Shown here piece by piece: positions 20,457 to 28,964 of a stretch of 64,000 nt of DNA. The notes below the pieces were generated by a model, which saw nothing but the letters and a program-made list of their open reading frames with translations, searched no databases and was not told the DNA's origin. The DNA comes from Allomyces arbusculus (Eukaryota; Blastocladiomycota; Blastocladiomycetes; Blastocladiales; Blastocladiaceae): positions 1 to 64,000 of the forward strand of contig JADHYV010000052.1 of NCBI GenBank assembly GCA_027604705.1. Direction: 5' to 3'. A program made the position numbers and the translations under genes. Position 1 is the first letter of the stretch. The number at the start of each line of letters is the position of its first letter.

Positions 20457-20999
20457 TTAGAAGCGCTTGTTCCCGAGCTGGCCCATCTGCATGCCCGGCA
20501 TCTTGGGCATGCCGGGCATTTGCGGCATCGGCGGCATGCCGGGCATTTGCGGCATTGGCGGCATGCCAGGCATCTGCGGCATATGGATCTTGGGCATGCC
20601 CGGCATCGTCGGCATCGGCGGCATGCTGGGCATCTGCGGTTTGGGCGCGGGCATTTGCGGACGGGCGGGCGCTGGCGCGGCAATCGCGCCGTTGCCCTGG
20701 ATGCGCACTTCGACGGTGTGCTTGGCCGAAATTTCGTTGCCGCGGCTCTGCTGGAAGTTGATCATGCCAGTGCCAGGCGCGGTGGCCTTGAAGTGAAAGG
20801 TGCGGGTACCGCCCTGGCCGGCCTGCATGCGCACGCCCGCCTTGGGACGGAACTCGTCACCTGTGGGCTCGAAAATCGGCTGCACGTAGGCAAACGACCA
20901 GGTGAACCCGGTCGACGGGTTCTCGTCGAGGTTGATGGAAAAACGGTCACCGACGCGCACGTTGATGTTCTGTTGCGGGATGATCATGGTGGACATCAT
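20457..20999 (-). CDS. Single-domain chagasin-type (I42) inhibitor with Met-Pro repeat tail
   Basis: 180 residues starting MMSTMIIPQQNINVRVGD. Residues about 11-105 form one chagasin domain (ENPSTGFTWSF, GQGGTRTFHF), closely matching domain 1 of the gene at 17809-18954. The rest is a long run of M-P-x-M-P-G-M units ending GQLGNKRF, so domains 2 and 3 of the sister gene are absent and the linker has become the C-terminus. It lacks an obvious R-P-W loop. The TATA box at 21087-21095 lies about 88 bases upstream. It is the second half of the duplicated symporter/inhibitor unit. Expected activity is binding of papain-like cysteine proteases; target unknown. Confidence 0.85.
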   Translation of the reverse strand: MMSTMIIPQQNINVRVGDRFSINLDENPSTGFTWSFAYVQPIFEPTGDEFRPKAGVRMQAGQGGTRTFHFKATAPGTGMINFQQSRGNEISAKHTVEVRIQGNGAIAAPAPARPQMPAPKPQMPSMPPMPTMPGMPKIHMPQMPGMPPMPQMPGMPPMPQMPGMPKMPGMQMGQLGNKRF

Positions 21000-21086
21000 G
21001 GTTGTTTGGATTGCTTGGTTCAGTGTCGGGCCGAGCGGTTGGAGGTCGACGAGTTGATTGGAGGACGAGCTGGTGGGCCTCGACGG

Positions 21087-21095
21087 CTATTATAG
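21087..21095 (-). promoter_or_regulatory. TATA box of the single-domain chagasin gene
   Basis: CTATAATAG on the minus strand, flanked by GTGCATCTC and GCCGTCGAGGCC. The block is recognisably homologous to the one at 19054-19080. Confidence 0.75.
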
Positions 21096-22441
21096 GAGAT
21101 GCACGGCGAAGGTTGGAGTTGCAGCGAGAGAAGCAAGAGGGAGCCTGATCAAACGACGTGAACGTGTTGCAACCAACAGGGCAAGGGGCCAAGTGAGTGC
21201 CAGATCAAGGTGGACAAGACAAGGTGGACAAGGCGAAGCATGGGCGAAGCACTGAATCCATCACCTGTGTGCTTCCTTGAGGCTGATCCCCTTGTGTCCT
21301 GCGATTCTGGCAAAAAAATTCCTTCTGTTCTGCCCTGCACTCTATCCGCGCACCACAATGTCCACCAGCCTCGAAATGCTCGCCGCTGGGGCTTCGCCAT
21401 GAAGAGGGCCCGCGTCACGGTGATGGCCACGCGGACCTATGCGCGACGGCGCAAAGCACATACAGACGTGCCCCAACTAGTGCGATCCATGCTCTCGTCA
21501 AAAGGTCTTGGTCGCGCGCGGCCCCTATTACACCGTAGCTACACGTCGTCGCATCGATTGGAGCCTGCGCAAGAACGGAAGCGACATAAATGTGTTGTGA
21601 TGATGCCAAGTACAATATTTTCCGTGCAACCGCCTAGACGTCAAAGTCGAGAACTATATCCAATTGCATCAAACTCACCCTGGCCGTCCGGCTGACAAGA
21701 TTTGGTTTAAGTACGGAGTGGTTTGGTTGCGCACGTGAACGCCGTGATCTGTATTGTGGAAGGGGGCTGTCCAAAATGACAAGAGCCGTTTGTGATTAAC
21801 GGACGATTTGCATTCACTCATGCGCATCCTTCTTGTAGATGATAAGTATCGTTTTTCCAATCGAACATCACATGGGCGGACCCAGAAGTGGCATTCTTGA
21901 CAATCTCGACCTTGAGCGTATGCCCAACCAGGCGGGCCACCGCCTCTTTCTGGATTTAGTTCGCACTTTGGCAGCTAAGCGTCGATAGTCAGCTTCTGCA
22001 ATCTGAGAATGCACGATTCATGCCACTCTGACAATGATCACGAGGAAAAGACCTGGAAAGGGCGTATAATTCGCGCTCGCGGATTCGGCAAAAAACAAAC
22101 TTGACCCCATCGAAGAACTGCCAGGTTTGCTCAAGGAGCAACGATGAAGCGAAGTATCACCAGTCTCTCATGAACGCGCGAGGTTTGAAAAACTCTTCGC
22201 CATAAATGCTAGGTACGATCATTGCTCAAGATCAACGCCTGTGGCCAACGTTCATTCTCCAAGGATATTCTTAAGTGCTGAGGCATTGCATTTGCGACCC
22301 AATTCGTGAATCAATGGCCGACGTTTCTCTGAACAAATGTCACAAACAGTGGGCTTCAAATCGTCGTCATGCTCATCAACCCATCAATCGCAGCAGGAAG
22401 TGCGCAAGGCGATATATACTGTCAAGCCAGCAGGGCGCACG
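21096..22441. other. Gene-poor spacer with one orphan exon-like segment
   Basis: About 1.35 kb between the chagasin gene and the lectin gene. Apart from the minus-strand segment at 21818-21949, I see no coding signal. Confidence 0.4.
21818..21949 (-). other. Orphan coding-like segment, possible last exon of a small gene
   Basis: After a plausible acceptor (AAATCCAG) the minus strand reads 43 codons to a stop, KEAVARLVGHTLKVEIVKNA followed by a TSGSAHVMFDWKNDT-type end. Composition and codon use look coding, yet an in-frame stop lies just before the acceptor and there is no ATG in the segment. A TATA-like AATTATACG occurs about 120 bases upstream, near 22063-22071. It may be the terminal exon of a short gene or the remnant of one. 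No family is recognised. Confidence 0.4.
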
Positions 22442-24086
22442 TTATCGCCAAAAGAAATCGGTATCGAAATTTGACGGGCTGATACAGCCAAGCATCTTGG
22501 GCCGCGCAAAGAAGTGCTCGAGTGACTTGGAGCCTTCAATTTTGAGCTGCTTGATTCTGTCAGCGGCGGCCTCGATCTTGGCCATGTCGGCCGTGAGCGT
22601 TTTGCTGTCGTGCTCGTCCACGAGCCCAGTGGTCACGACCTCTGTCACAAGCTCCTTGAGCATGCGAATCAGCGGCATCATGGTAATGTAACCTGTCGTC
22701 TCGAGCTCGAGAATGCGCGCCGTGCCCGCCGCGAGCCCAATCTGCGTGCACTTGGTATACAGAAACTCTTGCAGCGTCGCAAACTGGTCGCGCTGCTTTT
22801 TGAGCTCGCCCATTTCGTCCTTGAGCCCGTTGAGGTGGATTTCGGCCATTTCCTTCTTCCCCTGCGCGTCATACTGGCCCGACTGCAGCTCGGCCAAGCG
22901 CGCGCGCATATCATCGTACCGCTTGCGCTGCTGGTACTCGTCGTTTTTGCGCGCGTCGAGCACCGCGCGCGAGTTCTCCACGTCCTTGGTCGACACAGCG
23001 ACGCCAATCTGTCGGGTCACGGGGAAATCAGGTCAGTCGCAAATGAGGCAGGGTGAAGGAGCAAACAACCTTGCAACGCACCCCTAGCCCAGCCGACACG
23101 AGCGGGAACCACAGCATAGCAAGCGCGGCAATCTCCAAATCCTTCTTTTTCTTGAGCTGCCGCTGGTAATCGACCTCAGCGTCCTTATACGCCTGTTCGG
23201 CGCGGTCGCGCTGCGTCTCCACCTCTCGCAAAAGACCCCACTGCTGGTCAACCTGCTTCTTGAAGGCCTCGACCATCTCGCTCGACGCCGTGATATCGCC
23301 GCTCGTCTCCTCCAAAGCCTTGACCAAGTCCTCCTGCATGACGAGCCCAGCCACCACGTGGTTGACAATGTCCTGCAGCATCGCGTAACTGGTCGTCTCG
23401 GCCGTGGTGAGCAAAAGCGCGAGCGCGGGCACAGTTTTTGTCAGAACGTCGGCGACGGCGTCACCTGACTTGCACGCGAGCATCGCCTCCTGCATCTTGA
23501 TGGTCGTCGTCACGGCATCGCGTATGTACGGGAGGACCGTCTCCTCGAACGTGCCGTGGCACTTTTCCTTGGGCGCGGCTGTCGGCTCAATCGTGTAGAA
23601 GAACTCAGTCTGGAATACTGGAGGGTGGAAATAGAAGGCATACAGAAAGCGGTCAGTGTCCCATCTCGTCGTGACCCAATAACGTGCGCCCCAAAGCATG
23701 GCCATACGATCCGAGACCGTGACGCGGCCATCGTCCTGCATATACACGTAGTGCAGCCCGAACACCTTCTTCACGCCGATATCCCACACGACTTTACCCG
23801 ACTTGTCCGTAATGTAGAGCGACCGGTCGGCGGTCGGCGCCATGTTGAGCTCGAGCGTGTAGGGCGCACCGTCGCCCTTCCCCGCCGAGTTGCTGCACCA
23901 GAGCCGGTTCGACGGAATCCACAGCCACGAGTCGTAGAGCGCGAGATCGCCCGAGGGCTCCATGACCAGATGGTACTTGCCGTTCTCTGACGAAATATAC
24001 TCGCCCGAGTACAGGTGATTCCAAAGGTGCGAGATCATGAAATCGAGACTCGACAGAGAGCGCCCGTGCGACCAGCGGCGCGGCAT
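22442..24086 (-). CDS. B-lectin domain + helical hairpin protein (copy A)
   Basis: Exons (minus): 24086-23708, 23617-23082, 23008-22442; 493 residues. The start MPRRWSHGRSLSSLDFMI is placed by the paralog at 34632. Residues about 15-110 fit a bulb-type (beta-prism II) lectin: LYSGEYISSENGKYHLVM, EPSGDLALYD, NRLWCSNSAGKG, then KSGKVVWDIG. The mannose motif QxDxNxVxY is degenerate (M-E-P-S-G-D-L-A-L-Y). The C-terminal part is helical: a coiled coil, a hydrophobic hairpin (DLEIAALAMLWFPLVSAGLG joined to IGVAVSTKD), a second coiled coil, then a Gly/Ala-rich helix (GLAAGTARILELETTGYITM). Intron 1 (90 bases) is in frame and stopless. The C-terminus is 20 residues longer than in copy B. TATA at 24241-24247. 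Sugar binding with membrane association is a hypothesis. Confidence 0.8.
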
Positions 24087-24240
24087 CTTGGCGACAATGG
24101 GCGATGGAGGGTCAGTAACAAACGAGTCGATGCTGGCTCCTTGAGCGTCGCTGATAAAGGTCACAGCACTGTGCAAATGGTGCGTGTCGCGGTGCTGCTG
24201 GACCTGCAAGGACGATTACAACCACGAGCGGAGGAGCTCA

Positions 24241-24247
24241 ATTTATA
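24241..24247 (-). promoter_or_regulatory. TATA box of lectin-helical copy A
   Basis: TATAAAT on the minus strand, about 155 bases before the ATG. The flank TATAAATTGAGCTC is shared with TATAAATTAAGCTC at copy B. Confidence 0.75.
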
Positions 24248-24259
24248 CAGCGAGCTTGA

Positions 24260-25213
24260 TCCTGGTTTGCTGATTCAGCCATAGACTGTGGACTGGCCTG
24301 TTCTTCCTTTGGCGCTGGTCCCTGCGGCTGGAAAGAATGGTTGGAATCTGGGCTCGATTAGGCAAGTCTTGGGGCTGAGAGGAACACGCGTTGAGGATTG
24401 CTGCCTGCATGCACTCTGAGACTCACATATGTGCAACGCTTGGTAAATATCGTCCAGTAGCAACCGAAAAGTGTCAGCGAATAAAGAAAATGAACCAAGC
24501 TGCCGCTCCTTTATCAAAGCAGTCGTTTCCTGCGATCACAGTCGGTTGGTTAACCGATGAGAATGTCATGGCATGTCGTCATCCATCAAATCGACAGAGC
24601 CTCAACTTTTGGAGTCTGTTTGGGACTCTGCCCTGCAAAAGTCACAGCACAGTTTGTGTTCGGGTTAATGCTCAGAAATCATTTCCCAAGTTTGGGTGTG
24701 AAGCTGACGTGCGGGGCAGTTCATTCAGGTGAATGACGTCTTCAATTCGAGATGGTTGCGTTGATCGGGGCAGCGCACGCTCCGTCGCATGGCGGCTGCT
24801 TTGCGGCCGTGGTTCACCTGACTGTTTCGATCACAGTCGCCATATGTTGCTGGTGCAAGTCGGTGCAAATATTGACACGATTCTGGCGCTGCCCCACGAT
24901 CATGTGTGCAACGCTTCACCAGGCCGGCCCAGGCTCAGCCGTGTGAAAAATGAATGGAGCCGGGTCGCTTCGAGTTGTCCACCCAGACCAACACCGGGAT
25001 GACCGACCATCAGCTCGTTCGTGACAAACCTTTGACTTTGAATGCATCAGCTTCACGACATGCAATGCGGTGGAGCCGATCCACGTGACCGCGGCTGACG
25101 TTGGCAACAACCATTTCCCTCGTGATTGGAAAAGTCGACTTTCAGCACGACCGTGCTGGTAAACGAGCCCATTGCCGGATCCGACACGCCCCGCCAACGC
25201 TACTCCCCGCACC
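24260..25213. other. Intergenic between divergent lectin and GCN20 genes
   Basis: About 950 bases. No gene is recognised. A short word, TGTGCAACGCTT, occurs twice (near 24430 and 24906); its meaning is unclear. Confidence 0.35.
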
Positions 25214-27645
25214 ATGACGGTCACCGCCGCCCCGACGGCCGCGCAGCTCGTGGGCGCGACCCTTCCCGACCTCGACGCCGCGCTCGTCGAATACGTGGTC
25301 GGCACCGTTGCCGACGCCGACCCGAACGACTTCCCCGACGCGTCGGCGCTCGAGGAATTTCTCGGCCCGGTCCTTGTCGCAGAAGACTGCGACCCCAAGG
25401 CCGTGCGCGCGCTCTGTGCGCAGCTCCTCCCGCTCATCGGCCAGTCGGCGACCGCACACGACGAAGATGACGATTTTATCTTGCCGAATGGCCTGAGCGG
25501 TGCGGCCGCGGCGGCGGGCCCCCGCCGGCTCGAGAATGGGCCCGTGCATATGGGCTCGCTTGCCGCCAACACGAGCTCGTACCTGCCAGGCGTGAATGCC
25601 GATATCACGCACGCGGGCGCCAAGCGCGTCGCGACGCGCGTCGACGAGAAGAAGCTCGAAAAAGCTGAGCTCAAGCTCAAGATGAAGATGGAGAAGCGCA
25701 ATGCGACGGTTGAGGTCAGCTTTAAGGTCATTGACAAGCCCGCGGGCCCGAAGCCCTTGTCGGACGCGCAGATCCAGGCGATTTTGGCGGCACGTGGACG
25801 CAACAACGACATTCATCTCGAGAACTTTGACGTGTCGCATGCGGGCTTGCGCATCCTGACCAACGCCAACCTGTCGCTCGTCTACACGCGTCGGTACGGC
25901 CTCGTCGGGCGTAACGGTATTGGTAAATCGGTGCGTCGCCTCTTTTACCCATTCCGAGTTCGGTTTTCAAACTCCAGAGTGGCTGACCAAGCACTCTGCA
26001 CTAGACACTCCTCCGTGCCATTTCCTCGCGCGAGATCCCAGCCATGGACAAGTTCAAGCACGTATCGATTGGCCACGTCGAGCAGGAGCTGACGGGCGAC
26101 GACATGACCTGTCTCGAGTCGGTCATGAAGGCCGACGTCTACCGCGAGTACCTGTTGCGGCAAGAGGCCACGATCAACGCGCAAATGAACGAGCTTGCAG
26201 ACGGCAAGGCGCTCGCGTCGGGTGAGACCATGGCCTCGCTCGAGCACAAACTTAAGCAGGTGTTGCAAAAGATGGAGGACATTGACGCCAACTCGGCCGA
26301 GGCGCGCGCCGCCTCGATTCTCGGTGGTCTTGGGTTCAGTCCGGACGCGCAGCGGCGCAAGACCAAGGAGTTCTCCGGTGGGTGGAAGATGCGCATCGCG
26401 CTCGCACGCGCGCTGTTCACGCGTCCGGATCTGCTCTTGCTCGACGAACCGACCAACCATCTCGATATCCCGGCGGTCGTGTGGCTCGCCAATTACCTGC
26501 AAAAATGGCCGTCGACGCTCCTCGTCGTCTCGCACGATCGCGAGTTCCTGGATGCTGTCGCGACCGACATTATCCACCAGCACGACGAGCGGCTCGACGT
26601 CTACCGCGGCAACTTCTCGAACTTCGAAAAGACGCGTGACGAGCGCGTCAAGCAGGCGCAGCGAGAATACGACTCGCAAATGGAGTACCGGCGGCACTTG
26701 CAGGCATTCGTCGACCGGTGGCGGTATAACGCGAAGAAGGCGGCGCAGGCGCAGTCGAAGATCAAGATTTTGGAGAAATTGCCGGAACTTGAGGTGCCCA
26801 CCGAGGAAGTGCAGGTCACGTTTGCGTTCCCGGACCCGGAAAAGATTTCGCCACCGATCTTGCAAATGGACGAGGTGACGTTTGCATATGGGCCTGATTC
26901 CCCGCCGATTATCAAGAACGCGACCATCGACGTGCAGCTCACATCGCGGGTTGCCGTGGTTGGGCCCAACGGGGCGGGTAAGGTACGTGCCGCTTTCATG
27001 TTGCGCAAGCTGAGCCTGAACGCACACACTCACCGCCCTTTCTGCCCATTAGTCGACGGTGCTGAAGCTGCTTACGGGCCAGCTCGACCCGAACAAGGGC
27101 CGCGTCTTTAGGCACGGGCGCCTGCGGTTCGCCTTCTTTTCGCAGCACCACGTCGACGCCCTCGAGGACCTGTCGCTCACGCCCGTGCAGTTCCTCGCGA
27201 AAAACTTCCCGGGCCACCAAGACGAAGAGTACCGTCGGCAGCTCGGATGCTTTGGGATTTCTGGTCGTGTCGGTTTGCAGTCGATGGGCACGCTCTCCGG
27301 TGGTCAAAAGTCGCGTGTCGTGTTCGCGTCGTTGGCTTTGCAGCGGCCAAGGTACGGCTCTCTTTATCGCATGCTTGGGATTCGAAGACATGCAGACTGA
27401 CTGACTGTGGCATGTGTAGTCTGCTCATCCTCGACGAACCGAGTAACCATCTCGATTTCATGTCGGTCGACTCGCTCGCCGAGGCGCTCAACCAGTTCAA
27501 GGGCGGCGTCATCATGGTCTCGCACGACCAGCGGTTCATCGACATGGTGTGCAACGAGATTTGGGTCTGCGAGAATGGCACGCTCACCAAGTTTGCGGGC
27601 GACAGCATCAAGGAGTACGCTGCGACGCTGCCAATGCCCGAGTAA
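25214..27645 (+). CDS. GCN20: ABCF ATPase, Gcn20/ABCF3 type
   Basis: Exons 25214-25930, 26005-26982, 27053-27351, 27420-27645; 739 residues (yeast Gcn20 has 752). It is a soluble twin-cassette ABC protein without membrane segments. Cassette 1: Walker A GRNGIGKST (split by intron 1 between GKS and T), signature FSGGWKMRIALARAL, Walker B LLLLDEPTNHLD. Cassette 2: GPNGAGKST (split by intron 2), LSGGQKSRVVFA, LLILDEPSNHLD. The N-terminal domain of about 200 residues with a Lys/Glu-rich helix is typical of Gcn20, which works with Gcn1 on ribosomes to activate Gcn2 during amino-acid starvation. The start is the first ATG, in GCACCATGA context. Introns of 74, 70 and 68 bases have canonical borders. 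Confidence 0.95.
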
Positions 27646-28074
27646 GCCAAGGGTGTGGGATGGTGTGCAAAGGGTTTGTGCAGTCGTGCTCTTCAAAAAA
27701 TTCTCTGCTCACACCGGCTTCGCTTTACATATTTTGCGCAGCAAAAGAACTCAAGACGATCAGGTCATTCCTGTATTGCCTGGATATTTTGGAACAGGGA
27801 ACTGCCGGACCACGCTGGCGCGGGCTGGCCTTTCGTTACATGATTGTGACAACGCGGGGCAAAACGAGATGATGAAAAAGTGGAAAGAACGGACGCGAGT
27901 GGACTCGCGAGCTCACTTGGATGTCGGCCGAATGTTTTGCCAGACAGGTCAAGAATCCAAGAATAGCGTGATCGGACACATCATGAATGTGACTTTTGCT
28001 TTTGCTGACACACAGCTCATCATGGCAATGTCCGTCGACATGGTCCGCCCCCCCATTGACCGTCATTCAGGCCA
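27646..28074. other. Intergenic between convergent genes
   Basis: About 430 bases between the GCN20 stop and the stop of the small Trp-rich gene. Nothing recognised beyond 3' flanks. Confidence 0.4.
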
Positions 28075-28461
28075 TCAAATGTTTGGAATCATAGCACGGA
28101 ACAGGGCACAACTCATGTCTTTGCAATTGGCCGTATCCTGCCAATGAAACTGCCACTTGTCCGAGTTCCACCACCGCCAGGGACCGATGTTGGTGATGTG
28201 GAAATAACAATTGATCCCATAACCTTCATGGCGACACTTGCGGCCGTCCGTGGTTACAAAGAAACCCCTGCTGCCAAACAAGGTTTGCTTTCCATCGCTG
28301 TAAGTGAAGCGTTTCCACTTGGCCTCGCCGCCACGAGCTCCATTGTCAGCAACAACGAAATAGACTGCGCCGATATCTTCGTCAACTTCGACGGACATGG
28401 TCCCTGCCGGGGCAGAGAACAGTTTGTGATCAGCTGAACTATTCGTAGTCAGGTAGTTCAT
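28075..28461 (-). CDS. Small Trp/Cys-containing protein of unknown function
   Basis: 128 residues from the ATG at 28461 (MNYLTTNSSADHKLFSAPAG). The open frame continues upstream without an ATG, so a 5' exon or leader intron is possible. The body looks like a compact beta-rich domain: DIGAVYFVVADNGARGGEAK, WKRFTYSDGKQTLFGSRGFF, then GYGINCYFHI, GPWRWWN, KWQFHWQD, four Cys in all. No family is recognised, though a small extracellular or carbohydrate-binding domain would fit. The TATA box (28639-28645) and a perfect palindromic element (28716-28745) upstream suggest a tightly regulated gene. Confidence 0.6.
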   Translation of the reverse strand: MNYLTTNSSADHKLFSAPAGTMSVEVDEDIGAVYFVVADNGARGGEAKWKRFTYSDGKQTLFGSRGFFVTTDGRKCRHEGYGINCYFHITNIGPWRWWNSDKWQFHWQDTANCKDMSCALFRAMIPNI

Positions 28462-28638
28462 GAAAAGCGACGAAAGCACCAATAGGTCTTGTTTTGTTGA
28501 CGTGCAGCGGATGCGAGATGCAGATTTTTCAGTAATCTCAAGCACCAGAGGCGAAGGCTCAAACAAGCAGCTGGCGCGGTGTGGTTGAAAGAGGAGAGCG
28601 TGTGTAGGCCATGGACAGAGTAGATGAGCGCCCTCGAG

Positions 28639-28645
28639 CTTTATA
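28639..28645 (-). promoter_or_regulatory. TATA box of the small Trp-rich gene
   Basis: TATAAAG on the minus strand (context GAGTATAAAGCTCG), about 180 bases upstream of the ATG at 28461. Confidence 0.65.
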
Positions 28646-28715
28646 CTCAGCGGTGGCCAAGTTCGAACTCAAAACAGACAACCACGTTTCGAAGCGGGCT
28701 GAGCCAGCTCGCTAC

Positions 28716-28745
28716 GAACTGACGTGGGCGACCCCACGTCAGTTC
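28716..28745. promoter_or_regulatory. 30-bp perfect palindrome with two CRE-like TGACGTGG half-sites
   Basis: GAACTGACGTGG (28716-28727), a 6-base spacer GCGACC, then CCACGTCAGTTC (28734-28745), an exact 12-bp inverted repeat. TGACGT is the core bound by CREB/ATF-type bZIP factors. It sits about 70 bases upstream of the TATA box of the small Trp-rich gene, the right place for an activator site. Confidence 0.65.
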
Positions 28746-28964
28746 TACCCACGGTGGGTTGCTGCTCTGGTGACCAGCTGCCCGAAAGACTGGCGTGGAT
28801 GGCGCAGCGTGTGTGCTTTTGGATACCGTGTTACATTCGCGCAGATAACAGCCGGTTTCGGTTCAAATTGCTTCCTGGGCCCAAAAGGAAATGGGTGATC
28901 GTGTCACATACGTATTTACAAAAACCTCCATTCTCTCCTCGGCCGTGCACGTCCAGTTGCCCTC

